DNA from: Lepas anatifera
Taxonomy: Eukaryota > Arthropoda > Thecostraca > Lepadidae
NCBI GenBank assembly: GCA_034440635.1
Contig: JAOTON010000770.1
Coordinates: forward strand, 1-64,000
Direction of reading: 5' to 3'
DNA length: 64,000 nucleotides
Position 1 is the stretch's first letter. Every line of letters starts with the position of its first letter. Position numbers and translations under genes: made by a program. Below are positions 22,021 to 33,900 of this stretch, in pieces. The notes under the pieces are model-generated. The model worked only from the letters and a program-made list of their open reading frames with translations, had not been told where the DNA came from and did no database searches.

Positions 22021-22617
22021 TCACGCCTCGTCCTCCAGTCTGTACCAGCCCCTCCTGGCGGCACGCCGCAGCAGGGTGAGGTACTTGGCGGCCCGCCGCG
22101 ACTCTGGCAGAATCAGGTCCCGCGTGAACTGCTCCCGGCTCACCTCCTGCATTCCCAGGCCGGCCACGCTGGCCAGAAACGCCAGCACGAAGGTGAAACA
22201 GTTGCGCGACCCGGCGTCATAGCTCTGGGGCGTCCACTCGGAGTCGCGGACGTCGGAGAGCGCGCGGTCCCAGGCTGCCTCGTCGGCGCCTTTAACGCGC
22301 ACGACCAGGCATCGCGGCCACTGGACGGCCGGCTGCAGCCGCAGGCCGTGCCGGTCGAAGGCCAGCACGTTGCCGTAGCCGTCGGTGACGCCGACGTGCA
22401 GGTGGCCGCCGGAGTATTGCAGCCAGTCGCCGTCGGTGGGCCGCAGCAGCACGCGCCGCTGCTGCTGCGCCGGCGAGCGGAACGGAGAGGGCACCTCGGC
22501 GGCGGCGTCCGGCGCCAGCGGCTTGCCACAGGCCGGGCAGGAGGACGGCAGCCGGGCCGACGGGAAGAACAGCTGGCCGCAGTGGGACACGTGCCACACC
22601 CCCGGCGATGACGTCAT
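22021..22617 (-). CDS. MKRN2OS: MKRN2 opposite-strand-like protein, intronless (198 aa)
   Basis: I chose the start ATG at 22615-22617 because its context GCCGCCATGA is a strong Kozak match. The frame stays open about 11 codons upstream, but only to a TTG. Features in order: an HCGQLFF segment, a CPACGKPL zinc-ribbon-like pair of cysteines (about residues 24-27), PSPFRSP, then VLLRPTDGDWL and a GGHLHVGVTDGYGNVLAFD block, SRNCFTFVLAFL, and a basic C-terminus (RRAAKYLTLLRRAARRGWY). The order PSPF - LLRPT - LHVG(V/I)T - NC(F/Y) - FI matches what I know of vertebrate MKRN2OS, a small protein of unknown biochemical role. The GC content is very high and codon bias strong (CTG, GCC, CGC), like the exons of neighbouring genes, which supports a real gene. 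Makorin-2 itself is not visible here. Confidence 0.75.
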   Translation of the reverse strand: MTSSPGVWHVSHCGQLFFPSARLPSSCPACGKPLAPDAAAEVPSPFRSPAQQQRRVLLRPTDGDWLQYSGGHLHVGVTDGYGNVLAFDRHGLRLQPAVQWPRCLVVRVKGADEAAWDRALSDVRDSEWTPQSYDAGSRNCFTFVLAFLASVAGLGMQEVSREQFTRDLILPESRRAAKYLTLLRRAARRGWYRLEDEA

Positions 22618-22650
22618 GGCGGCAGCCCAGTCAGCTGCGCTGGAACACAA

Positions 22651-25600
22651 GTGAAGGTGTCACCGCCGCACGGCACGCTAGTCGTCTTCTGGCAAGAGGT
22701 GCTTCTCTGCTGATAAGAATCAGTATTCTGTCGATTCAAAAGCAATAATTACTAAAGTACACTAAGTATTGTAAGGTACAGCCATCTCACGCACCAATGA
22801 TACAGTCGGCGGCCGTCGAGGTCTCCTTGTTCGTCACAATGTCGAGCTTTTCTGTTAATACAAACAGTAGGTCACAATAATTGACTGTTTGCTAAGTTTC
22901 TAAGTAGTTTTCTATTTTTCCTGGGGGAGGGGAGGAAAAAATGTGTCACATCTGATGAGCCACAATCTCATGGTTCACATGGTAAGAATTGGCGCCCGCT
23001 CCCGGTTCAGATCACGCCCCCGACTCTCAGCTCCGCGACTCGCGGCTGGTGGGAGTCACGGATCCTCTGGCGGCGCTGCTGGTCTGCCGCGGTGTCTCCG
23101 CAGTAGCTGTGGCCCCCTGCGGCCGTGCAGGTCGCTGGAGGCTCGCTATTCTGGAGTGACTCCTTCCAAGATACCCCATTTTCTTACTCTCATATAACCC
23201 CTGGCGCCTCGCGCGGCCCAAAATGCAGTCTTGGCCGCCCGAGGACCTTTCACGGATCAATGAGGTGTGTGTTTAACGGCGGTACCGACGCAAGATCTAG
23301 ACTTTCTGACAGGGCTTCAGCTGTCCCAAACATCTGATTGGGATGGCCAATATGTTAGGCTGTTCTTTGAATACTGGGGCCTTGTTCCACTTTCATATTA
23401 TTATGGTGAGGGGGACCCTGTCTACGTCTGCCTCATTTAGAGGCCTTGAACCAATGTAAAACCCCAGAAATATTATAGCCTTCCAGGCTTCACACATGCT
23501 GCAAGGTGGAGTTTAAATGGTCAGTCAGACAACATCATTAGATAGGAGGTTAGTGTAGGCAGTGCTATTCTCCTAGCTATACTATACAGTTAGCAGTTTT
23601 AAAAGCTAATAGACATGCAGAGTCATATGGCATCAAACTCTTACCTGGTGGACTAGACTTAGTCTTGTAGTGGTACATCATACCTAGACTGGACCCAGTG
23701 TGTCCAACTGTGTTTTGAGCTTGTTCATGAAACAATAATCAATGAACCTTGCTAGTGGTGCATTCTAATCTGACACAACTCCAGACACCAATACATTTTC
23801 AAATGACTCTAGTCACAGCTGGTGGATTAGCCAGATTCCATGTGTGGCCCCTTGTGTGTGACTGGTTCTCTACAGCACACAACTGTATTGGGTCCTGGTC
23901 AATTAGACTCATACATGTATTTGTGACAATGACAACAAGCAATCCAAATTTATGCTAGTACATGCTTAAAAGTTCTAAATGCAGGGGCTATGGAAAGAGC
24001 GAAGCAGAAGGAATTAGTTGTGTGGCATGTCTGCCCTTATGCTACTGTGTGCTGATCTTCCAGGTTGATGGGCCCCATATCAACATAGAATGACTGCCAG
24101 GGATGTGGATTTATACCTTTTTGGAACTGCCCAGGTACCAACAATGCAATGTTGAATTAGTGTTAAAAGTTCCTTTAAATTTAATTGTTAATCATTTTCA
24201 GGACTTTTAACAACAGGTTCTATTTGCTTCAGCAGACTGTGTGAGGTCCAAAAAAGATTATACAATACTTTCAGTTTTTTGCGGGATGACTATTGGTATT
24301 TTTTTCAGATTTGGTCACCCTCAATCATTTCTGGAAATCCACACCCCTGATGACCATACTCAAGGACAGGTCAAACAAGAGTTTTGTATGGCATCAAGTG
24401 TTGATGGCTGTGAATGACTTCTTAATAATTGTCAGAACATATGATGTGATGTCTGCATACATAGGTTTACTTACCTGGTGCAGGATCAAGTATAGGTTAT
24501 GGTGCAGAGGGGGAGGAAGTTAAAAGTGGATACCTACCTAGGTTGAGGTGGTGTAGGTTTGTTTAGGCCATGTGTATTTTATATTTAGAAGAATAACACC
24601 AATGCAATTAATTACTTACCAGCCCAATGGTTCCCCGTTCAATAACTTATGAAACAACAACCCCGCAGAATCACATCAAACCACCACAAATTAAATAATC
24701 ATTCAGTGGTGGCGGTGGACGCTTGGTAGTCCAAGAGAAAGAACAGCAAGCTGAAGTAAAGCCTCTGTTTTTAGAGTGTTTCTAGGGATTTCTTTTTTTG
24801 CGATCAAGCCATTCCAAATCTGGCCTCAGTGCCCATCCCATTCTCTAAAAAATCCAAAAGACCCATGAGTAAGGTGTGTTGTGTGGCTGCGTTTTGAGTA
24901 ATTAAATCCCATTTTCTAGGTAATCTAATTAAGAAGGGACCTAGTTAATTTGCGCCAAAACTCGCAGAAGTGATGGAATGAGTTCTTCCCTGCTCTCAGT
25001 GCTTTATTTGCTGGACATAAGCGAAGATATCTCTCGTGGTTATGGAAGGCCCTCTGGGACCGTGAGGAGTGTACCAAGCTTGAACTGGGACTACAACATA
25101 TTTGCGTGAACCATTGGGCTATTTATGTGGCCTTGTTGCCCTGATTTAGTTTCAGGATTGAAATTCGTTTAAATTCTGCAAGCATTGTGGATATCCTGGT
25201 AACTTGAATTTTACATTGTTTCTTTCACTTGTGCAAGAAGAAGGCTTTAATAAGCTGGCATTGGGGAATGTCAAGTCTAAAACACAGTGAGTGTGTTGTG
25301 CTTTTTTGTCCTTATAGCTCACCAAAGTTCAATTCATGGAACAGTTCTGGCTTTGATCAATGACCTAGGTTTCATAGTCAATATTTGATCTGGATTGAAT
25401 TGCCAATCAAGTAAATTGTAAGCTATTTTCCCAGCACACCCTATAGCATCGTCCATGCTAAAGTGCTGGGAAAAAATAGTTGATGGATTCAATGACTCCT
25501 GAATGTGTCCTGTCAGCAGTCCTATCCCGATCACTGGCTCAGTGTCCATGGGCAAGGGGCAATAAGGATGAAATAGAATCTGGATACAGTGATTGGGGTT

Positions 25601-25868
25601 TCCTTGACACTGACTTTGATGAGGACAGCTGTAATGGGTGTAACAGTTGTCAGTCTCAACTTTCTCTTCGTTTGCAGTGCACCAGTAATGTTTTCTTTGA
25701 CTCCCTTCTCTTTTCTGTGACTCAGATTTGGAAATAAAATTTTGCCTTCTGTAGTTTCCATTCCTTTTCCCTCTGCACTGTAAGGAGAATATTTACTATC
25801 CTGCTGCTAAATACTACCATATATTTTTGTGTACAGACCCAGGAGAAGTGATTGAATCTCTGTTTTCC
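22651..25868. other. Intergenic sequence with no supported gene
   Basis: Short frames only. No recognisable protein, RNA gene or repeat boundary was found on either strand. Confidence 0.5.
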
Positions 25869-26228
25869 CCAGTGTGCAAGGTATGGCATTTTTGACGAGA
25901 TCTTGTCAGTGTGAGTGCCCTTGGAGACAGGAGCGAGTGGTGTGAATTTTATCAACCTGGTGCGAATTTGTGAGACTGGTGTGAGGAAGGTGACACTGAA
26001 AACCAAACAAATAATGGCTAAATGGCTATAAGACATAGGAGGGGCCTTATAAAAAATCCTCAACTAACTAACTAATAAGAAAGGTAGCATTGCATTGTGT
26101 GGGTAGGAATGAGTGTGTTTTTCTCCGTGGTATATGGCAGGTTGGTGTGAATTTTTGGTGGCTGGCGGTGTGAGAATTTTAGATGGCTGGTGCGACTTGT
26201 GTGGCCTGCTGCCCTACTTTGCAGGCTG
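25869..26228 (-). repeat. Dispersed repeat, uninterrupted right copy (inverse to 5.2-6.1 kb)
   Basis: Read on the minus strand, it starts CAGCCTGCAAAGTAGGGCAG and ends CCATACCTTGCACACTGG, matching the left copy throughout, including the ACCAATCTG/ACCAACCTG and CACTCATTCCTACCCACAC-like stretches. The intact GACAAGATCTCGTC here is the empty target site of the insertion that splits the left copy. Confidence 0.75.
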
Positions 26229-26682
26229 GTGTTTTACATTTCCAAAAGCTGTGTTAGGGTCATAATTGTATCTGGATACACTTTTTTTAAAGCCCACTTC
26301 CCATTTAACAGGGAGGCAGGAGTGCCCTTCCTTACCCATGCAGCCAGGCCAGAAAATTTGTCCATCAGCATCCAAATTATATTAGTTTTACTTATGTTAG
26401 CTGGCTGTACCACTCCCCACTATTCTATTTTTTATTTGATGCATCTTCTCAACTACCTATTGTTAGTAGTATTTTCTCCTTAGCTCCACCAAAAGAGTGA
26501 TTGAAATTTTTCTTGGGACCTGAATCATTTAGGCTATCGAAACTAAGTCTATGGATTAGTTTGCATGTCAGAAGTGTGATCAGGATTGGACTGTGGATTG
26601 GTTCAGATTTTGGAAACATTGAGACTATCAAATTCTACCTATTCCTCAGCACTGCTGCACAACTGTGTTAGAGTGTAGAGTG

Positions 26683-26790
26683 TTGGTAGTGCAGTATGAG
26701 TGTAGTAGAGTGTAGTGTGATAGAGTGTAGAGTAGTAGTATGGTAGTGTGTAGAGTGTAAGTAGTGTAATAGAGTGTAGAATGTAGAGTG
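26683..26790 (+). repeat. Irregular GTAGAGT/GTAGTGT low-complexity tract
   Basis: The words GTGTAGAGT and GTAGTGT recur about every 10-15 bp with frequent changes, so this is a decayed short tandem repeat. Confidence 0.8.
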
Positions 26791-29094
26791 TTGGGGAAAT
26801 AACACTTGCTGAAATTCATGTATCCACAATCTGACCCTGATCATGCTTTTATCATTGAATTTGAGCCTGTATTAAGGCATTAAGATAGATAACCAGTTAT
26901 GAATCAGCTCGGTCCTATAACATACAGGGTCAGCACTCTTGCAAAGATCAAAAGGAAAAGCAGATGATGGAGTGAAGGCAGCAGCCTTTACTCCATCTTC
27001 TGTTTTTAAGTCCATACACATGTATTTCACAGTTTCACAGTAAAAAACATTGATCAAGTACACAGAACCAGGTGCCAGTTCTTAATCCACCCTCCCTGAA
27101 ATCTAAAAAGCACCACACCCCACACAGCAGCATGAGGGTACACTCAAAGCAATGGGTAGACCCATGCAAGGCATATAATGGGTGGAGCATTCCTCTCCTC
27201 TAGAGGTATCACAGTCAGTCCTTTTGATATTTGCAAGAGTGCTGACCAGGGTTGAAAGGTACAAAAGGGGTGCAAACCAGAATTAAAGTCATGAAATGGC
27301 ATAGTTTTCCATCCAAACAGTATATATTTTTCACTTATATGCTATGCACTGTTTTAATATGTTCTTATATATATATTTTGAACATACCAGTCATTTAATT
27401 CAAGTAGGCAATAGGCACTTTGCATCTAGCAGGTGTATAATAAACAGGTTAAGTTTGCATTGATGTAATTGTTATCCTTCACATAGCAATTGCAATGGAA
27501 GTATACCTATCATCTACCTCTAGTGAAATCAGGCCACCTCAATCTTACAATTGCATGGTGGAGTATTCCTAAATGAATATCTATGAAAGGATAAGGTGAC
27601 AGAATTTGCTTTATGTTTGAATCACTTTTCCTATGGGACTTTAGGTATCCAGAGTGGGTAAATTGCTGTTGTTCATCTAATTTCACTATCAATTCCATGG
27701 AATGCCAATACTAAAGAAATATAGAGTTTTGTTTGGCCTACTGGTCAATATGTGGGAGAAGCCAAGCGACCAGTTCGACTGAGATTCATCAAGCATAGAC
27801 ATGATGCTCTAAATCCAACACCAGAAACACCTTTCAGCGACCATTTCTCTCAGGAATATAGCAGCATGACACTTCCTGAACAACCCCAATCTGTACAGAT
27901 TTTAGAAAAGCCAAAAGATTGAAAAATAACAGAATTTATTCATATCCGGAAACTAAAGTCATATCTGGATAAATTAACACTTTCTGGTACATCCCTACCA
28001 TGTAGCTTTTAGACGACAATGCTTGTTGCATCTCAATCGATACTGGGAGTTTGGTTGGAACCCAATCGCGTGTAAGTTTTTTGTTTGCTCATGACTGTGA
28101 ATTTTGTAACTGGAACTGAGATATTGCTGGCTACCATCATTTCATTAATATCGATCTGAAGACGTTCCGAGAACGAAAGATTATCAAATTTCATGCGATA
28201 AGTAATTGTTTTAGGGTTTTTCGAGCTATTTTGAGGAGGCCAAACAAAATTTGATTTTTCTTTCAAATAATGTCTCACATAGTCAGTGCCTATACAATTA
28301 CTTCCATACATGTATATGCACACTAAAAAACAAGCATCTGGCACATACACAAGCGTGGTTAAAATAGACATGGATTAAAAACAGTAGGATGACACAAGAA
28401 AATAGTGCCTCCAAAGACCTCCGGCAGACAGATCCACGAGGCGAGGCGTGGATTAGTTAAATTAAAGCCCAATATAGGTTAACTTTTCTTCCTTTCTTTG
28501 CCTAATTTCATTAGTCTGTAGACCCATCATCTTCAAGGCTCTTAGTGTCTTTGTATCATCAGAAGGTTAAGTCTCCCTTGTGTTTTTTTTGTGTCTGGTC
28601 TAAGGGAGCTTTTTTCGCGGCCATCAGTGTTGGGCGTGCATCCTTTTTATATCATGGAAAGGATTATATAGTTTTAAGGAGAGTGTCAACAAATGTATCG
28701 TAGTTGGTAGGATCATTCTTAGGAAAGGAATGTCAAAATGAACCATTCTGTGGCAGGATTATGTTTACACATAAAAATACGCACAAAAATATTATATGAA
28801 GCAGTATATTACGGTATGAATCTGCTCTACCCTCGTTTGATGTTTTCTGTTTGGTATGCATTATTTATATGTGGAAAATAGTATGTTGTCATTTGATTGC
28901 TAATTTTAGTCAGTCTTAATATCTTTTCCATGACATTTTCAAGGTTTTCTCCTCCCATATGTGAAACTGTTAGTTTTCGTCGTGTTTGTATCATTTTGTG
29001 ACTGATCAATTCTTAGAAAAGTACACTGACTCTCACCTACCAATGTCCATTATTTTTCAAACTCATTTGTATTCGGTTTTTTACAATGTAGAAG
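26791..29094. other. Intergenic sequence with no supported gene
   Basis: AT-rich, with scattered short frames and no recognisable coding segment, RNA gene or array. Confidence 0.5.
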
Positions 29095-29290
29095 GAAAGA
29101 TAGACCAGAAAAGAGCGAGCATGGAGACATCGGTTTGATAGAAGAGAAGAAGACCATTGCCCTACCTGATAATGTCTCGACAAACAACATCCATCAGGTG
29201 GCTCCCATCAGGAGGGCTCACAAGCAAGTCAAACCGGCCAATCGAGAACGGCCACAAGCGATTATCTTTACAATTCACAATTATACTTTT
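29095..29290 (+). pseudogene. Possible LINE ORF1-like remnant
   Basis: About 60 codons read without a stop and include VAPIRRAHKQ followed by a RERPQAIIF segment. This resembles the R-A-H ... R-P-R-x-I-I block at the end of the RNA-binding domain of L1/Tx1-type ORF1 proteins. The upstream part is rich in E and K. Nothing flanking could be joined to it, so this is a weak call; chance similarity is possible. Confidence 0.3.
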
Positions 29291-30279
29291 CCTTATTATT
29301 TCTCAATAAAAGAAGCCTTTTTCTTTCAGCTTCTACGTTTTTTTTCTATTTTGGGTATGTCCAGGAACTGGGACAGTGAGTTGTGCCTTGCCACCAAGAT
29401 GAAACACATCCTGTTAATATGTATCTTCTTATTTTCTTTTTCTCCGTGGTGGTGGGGTTCCAGGAGCACTTGTGGCTGCCTACTCTGTGGAGTATGGGTG
29501 TACAATGCCAATCAGACATGGATCAAGGCATGATGAAAAAGGCATTTTCCTCCCCCTCTCACAGCTCAGATTTGCCCGCTTAAAATACACCTCATAAATT
29601 TATGGCCGTATTCCCATCTCTCCCTCACCTACCCAAAACAACCTGTTGTGTAGATCTGCCGCTGTTTTTTGGGTAACGTTTTCATAGGTAATTCTGGTGT
29701 TCCATGTGATGTATTACCATGTCTCTGGTATCTCCTTTGCTGTAGCATGTCATTAGTTCCAATATGTGTGTGAGCTTACCAGAAAAAATTGGTATCTATA
29801 CTCATAGAACCATAATTCTAACATAAGATTTAAATAAAGTGATATGTGGTAGCCCATCCAAAATAGCCCTGGTTTGTCACTTGTAACGTTATATGTATAT
29901 GTGATGGTGTCATGATGGTGTGTTAAAATTCGGGCCTAGTGGGGTGAACAGTTAGGTTTCGGTGCGAGCTGAATTGGAACCAAGCATCCCAAATTGTGTT
30001 TGGCCAGTGCGTAGAATTGAGGAATGATTACGCTGAGCTCGTGCGCCGGTGACGGGCGTCTCCTATTTTGACTGTTACCCCGGTGGGGAGAGGGGGTGTT
30101 TGAAAACCCCCTCGGGCTGTAAAAACGGGGAAGGGTGACCATTAATAAATTTAAATTGGTTATAGGGGACTAGGGCGAATAGGTAAGAATATAAAACGGA
30201 AAAACTAAAGGGGGATAATGCACGGGGAAAACGAGCATTAGGCGAAAATGGCCCTATTTGTGTAGATATCACTTGGAAT

Positions 30280-30840
30280 ATCTTCGTATTCTCAAAATCG
30301 TACTATCGTAGGCCCCTTTCCAGGTTCATGTTGCTAGCTGGGACCTTTGACCTTTGATAGATCATCTGGGACTACTTAAGCAGTTTTTCAGACTTGGGTA
30401 AAACATTTTGCAGAAAATGATGATAAAGCTTTTGCTTTGATACTATTACGTTTGGATTATTGTTTCGAGTAGATTAATTTGTGTAATGACTATGCTAGGT
30501 CAGATGGTGACCTTGACCTGGCTTTGGGTCATTGGTATATTTTGACCTAGTATAGTCGTATTATACACCATTCGATTCGGCATAACCAGAGGAAGCAAAT
30601 GGTGCCTAAAAATTGATTCCAGCACAACTGTCAGGTTCTAGAGCCCAGAATCTGTTTTCTAACCTGGCACATTCTCGACCTATCATGACCTCAATATCAT
30701 GTGATGAGAATATTGCTAGCATGAAAATTCCACCAAATTTCAATTGTTGTGGAGAGTAACGAATTTCAATCTGGGTAAATATAAGCATTAGATGAAAATT
30801 ATGCAACGAACTGATAATCTCCCACATTTTGTTGCAAAAA
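30280..30840 (-). mobile_element. Degenerate copy of the AGGTCA-rich element, upstream of NCK
   Basis: Read on the plus strand, TTTTGACCTAGTATAG...TATTATACACCATTCGATTCGGC is the inverted relative of 33780-33860 (GAATCGAATGATGTATAATATGACC). Further similarity follows through the TATCATGACCTCAATAT and TGAAAATT stretches. The GC-rich inverted termini of the intact relatives are not present. It ends about 150 bp before the first NCK exon. Confidence 0.55.
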
Positions 30841-30996
30841 TGTGCCCTTCCCTTTAGTTATCGCTCCACCTCAAACAGATTTTGATTTGGAAAGTATTAG
30901 AAATTATTGTCCTAAAGGCCCTCAAAAGTGTGCACACCTCTCTCAAGCTGGACACGGCAGTGTGACGACTGACGGTCTTTGCCGGCAGACCAAAAG

Positions 30997-33900
30997 ATGG
31001 GTGCTGAGGAGTGCTGGGTAACGGCCAAGTACGACTATGAGGCGCAAGGCACGCACGAGCTGAGCCTGCGGAAGACGGAGCGGCTGCTGCTGCTGGACGA
31101 CAGCAAGCACTGGTGGCGCGTCATGAACGGACGACAGCAGTGCGGCTACGTGCCCAGCAACTACGTCAAAAAGGAGAAGCCCTCTATATTCGACAGGTCG
31201 GCGCTGGTGGTGGGGAGTGGGCTGAACCTGGTAATTCGAGTGCCAGGGTTATAGGAGTGAGAATACCGCTGGGGTCGTACAGGTGGAAACATGGGGAGAA
31301 GTCACCGGGTAGTAAACAGCTGAGTAGCGAGAGCGGTTTATCAGGAGAAATGTCAACCATTGTGTTAAAACTATTGATGTAAATAGGGGCCCATACCATT
31401 GGGATCCCACGATATTTTTACATCTAAAAACTTGAATTTTAACATCCCAAATTAGATTTATTGTATTAAAAATAGCAAATTTTAGACTATTTAATTGATT
31501 AAGTACTCTTCAGTCGGTTTCCGACTCCGGGGCTAACTCTGACCGTTATTTCTACCGGAAAGATGCTCCCGGATATTTTCTAGATAAGATATCGGGACAG
31601 AACTCCCAACTTAGTACTCCCAAATTATCCTGCAACATCCTTGCAACCCAAAGTTAAAGCCTTGTAGCCTTAGATATACTTATTTTGCTAAAAATGACTG
31701 CAATAAAGCCCGGAGCCTGAATAGACTCGGTGTTGATGCGGACTTTGACTACGGGGAAAAATTGTTGCTAGAAAGCTATCGGAATTCAACCGCATTCCGT
31801 ATCTCATTTTTAACGTCATGGTTCTTTTCATGTCCAAATTAATATTAAAGATAGTCTTTTTAATTTTTTTCGCCTGGGTAGTATTTTCCAGAACGTGTTG
31901 GATAGTGCCTACATAGTACATGTACTCACACGAATGCTGCTTGGAAACCCTCTGGTGCTGGAAACAGACGCACCCGCCATGTTGGCTTTCTACTCCCTCG
32001 CCCTGCCTTGACCCCGCACCTCTGTCCCTGTGTTGGCAGCATCAAGAAGCGAGTGAAGAAGAGCGGCAGCTCGCGAGGCGGTGGTGGGGAGAGTCAGCCG
32101 GCCACGCCGTCGCCACACCGACAGCCGTCGGAGCAGCCGGCAGGAGGTCTGGCTGACCCTGCCGCCGCCCTCGGCGTCGCCCTCGTCAAGTACGGCTACC
32201 AGGTCAGTGCACGCCGGCGCCGCCCAGCCACGCCCCTCAGCCGTCGGCGCCCGGTGCAGGCGGTCTCCTGTGATGGGAAGTGCTAGATCGCGACTGCTGC
32301 TTCAGGGTGATTGGAAAGTGGCATAGGGTGGGGTCCGTTCCAGAATATCTTTGCTTGCTTATGTGGTTACTTCCTTAGCTGGTATGCTAGTTAAGATTGC
32401 TTTAACTTTGTTGATTCCTTTTCCATTCCCGAAAGTATCTTTGGCATGATGTTTTTCTCTTTGTCCTGTTTCCGTGTTACTAGGTATTTGTTAGATCGTA
32501 AGAGGCTCGTCCTCTGCCCCATATTTGTGTGCTGGATGGATTTTAGTTGTCTGAACTTTCGACCTCTCAGCTGTACCCTGACCGTACAGGCTGTCATAAT
32601 CCTGCTGTGTCCAGAGGGATGCCACGTCCCTGCTTTGGCTAGTTGCCCGTGGTGGGCTTCCATGGGACTCTTTGGGCACTGCCAAACCACTTTCAAATAT
32701 AGAAATATTGTTTGTATTTCGAGGAACCGTAAATGAACTCGAAGTCAGCAAGACGAGATTTACAGCAAATGGACTGTTTTTATAGCCGGTCCAATGAGCC
32801 ATCGATTTCCATTACTGTTAATCCAGGGCCGCAGCGCCGATCGTTAACTGAGCGTGATCAGATAATTGGAAATGTGTTCAGCACCGTGGCGGATTTTACG
32901 TGTGTTCTGTGGTTGGACGCCTTTAATAACGACATCGGAACGAACGAGGCTATTGGTCCGTGCAGTGGGGAGTTGTTCTCTGTTGGATCTACCGTGCCAG
33001 GCGATGGCTAGATAACTAAAAGCCTGCACTGTCACTCGGAATGGACTCGTGCCCTGCAGCATCTGACGTTCATATCAATTTGTATTCAACTTGGTCACTT
33101 TCGTGATTAATTAATGGCGATGGGGATAGGACGTTATCCTCAGTGTGAAAGTAGTGATTCTCTTCGTGGACTTGCTAATGATGATTCCTGACCTTGTTTA
33201 AGTGATCTGCAGATCATTTTTACTCCGTAGTCAAAGGGAAGGTTTTTAGCTGAATTCGACACACGCAGAATGACCACAGTATTTGACCCACTGTACAGCA
33301 CCAGCTGATGGTGATAAATGATCGTTCGAAAATATTTTGCCAGTCAATAAGCTCTTACCCAAAAGAGGAAATTTTTAACATTAATGCGCAAATTACCTCC
33401 ATTGAAAGGAAAAGCGGGTAGGTGGCTGGTTACCGTCACTGGCGACTCCAGAACCGGAGTTTGAAGGGGTACTGGGCCCAGGCTTTACTGCATGGATTTC
33501 AGGGAGGATGGTTAACACGCGCCCCGCTGGGGTCCCTTGCATGACGCGCCCCGCTGGGGGCGTTTTTCGCCCCTCCGTATCTCGTTCCCCACGAAAGCTA
33601 AATGAAAATTATGGGCGGCGTTCGAAAGCTCTTGACAAGACGAAAAGATTTCATACGAATAATTTTTTGTCAGGTCAATATTGAGGTCAGCATAGGTCAA
33701 AGAAGGCTCCATAGGCTTACAACAGAGCAGTGTACGTTTCCCACTCTAGATCTGCCCTCAGGGTAGCTAGAGGCAAATATTTATGCATCATTGGATTCTT
33801 CTCATCGCGGCGAATCGAATGATGTATAATATGACCTTGCTAGGTCAAATAGTCAAAATGGCCTGACCTCGAGCTAGGTTAGGGTCACAAAGTGACCTGG

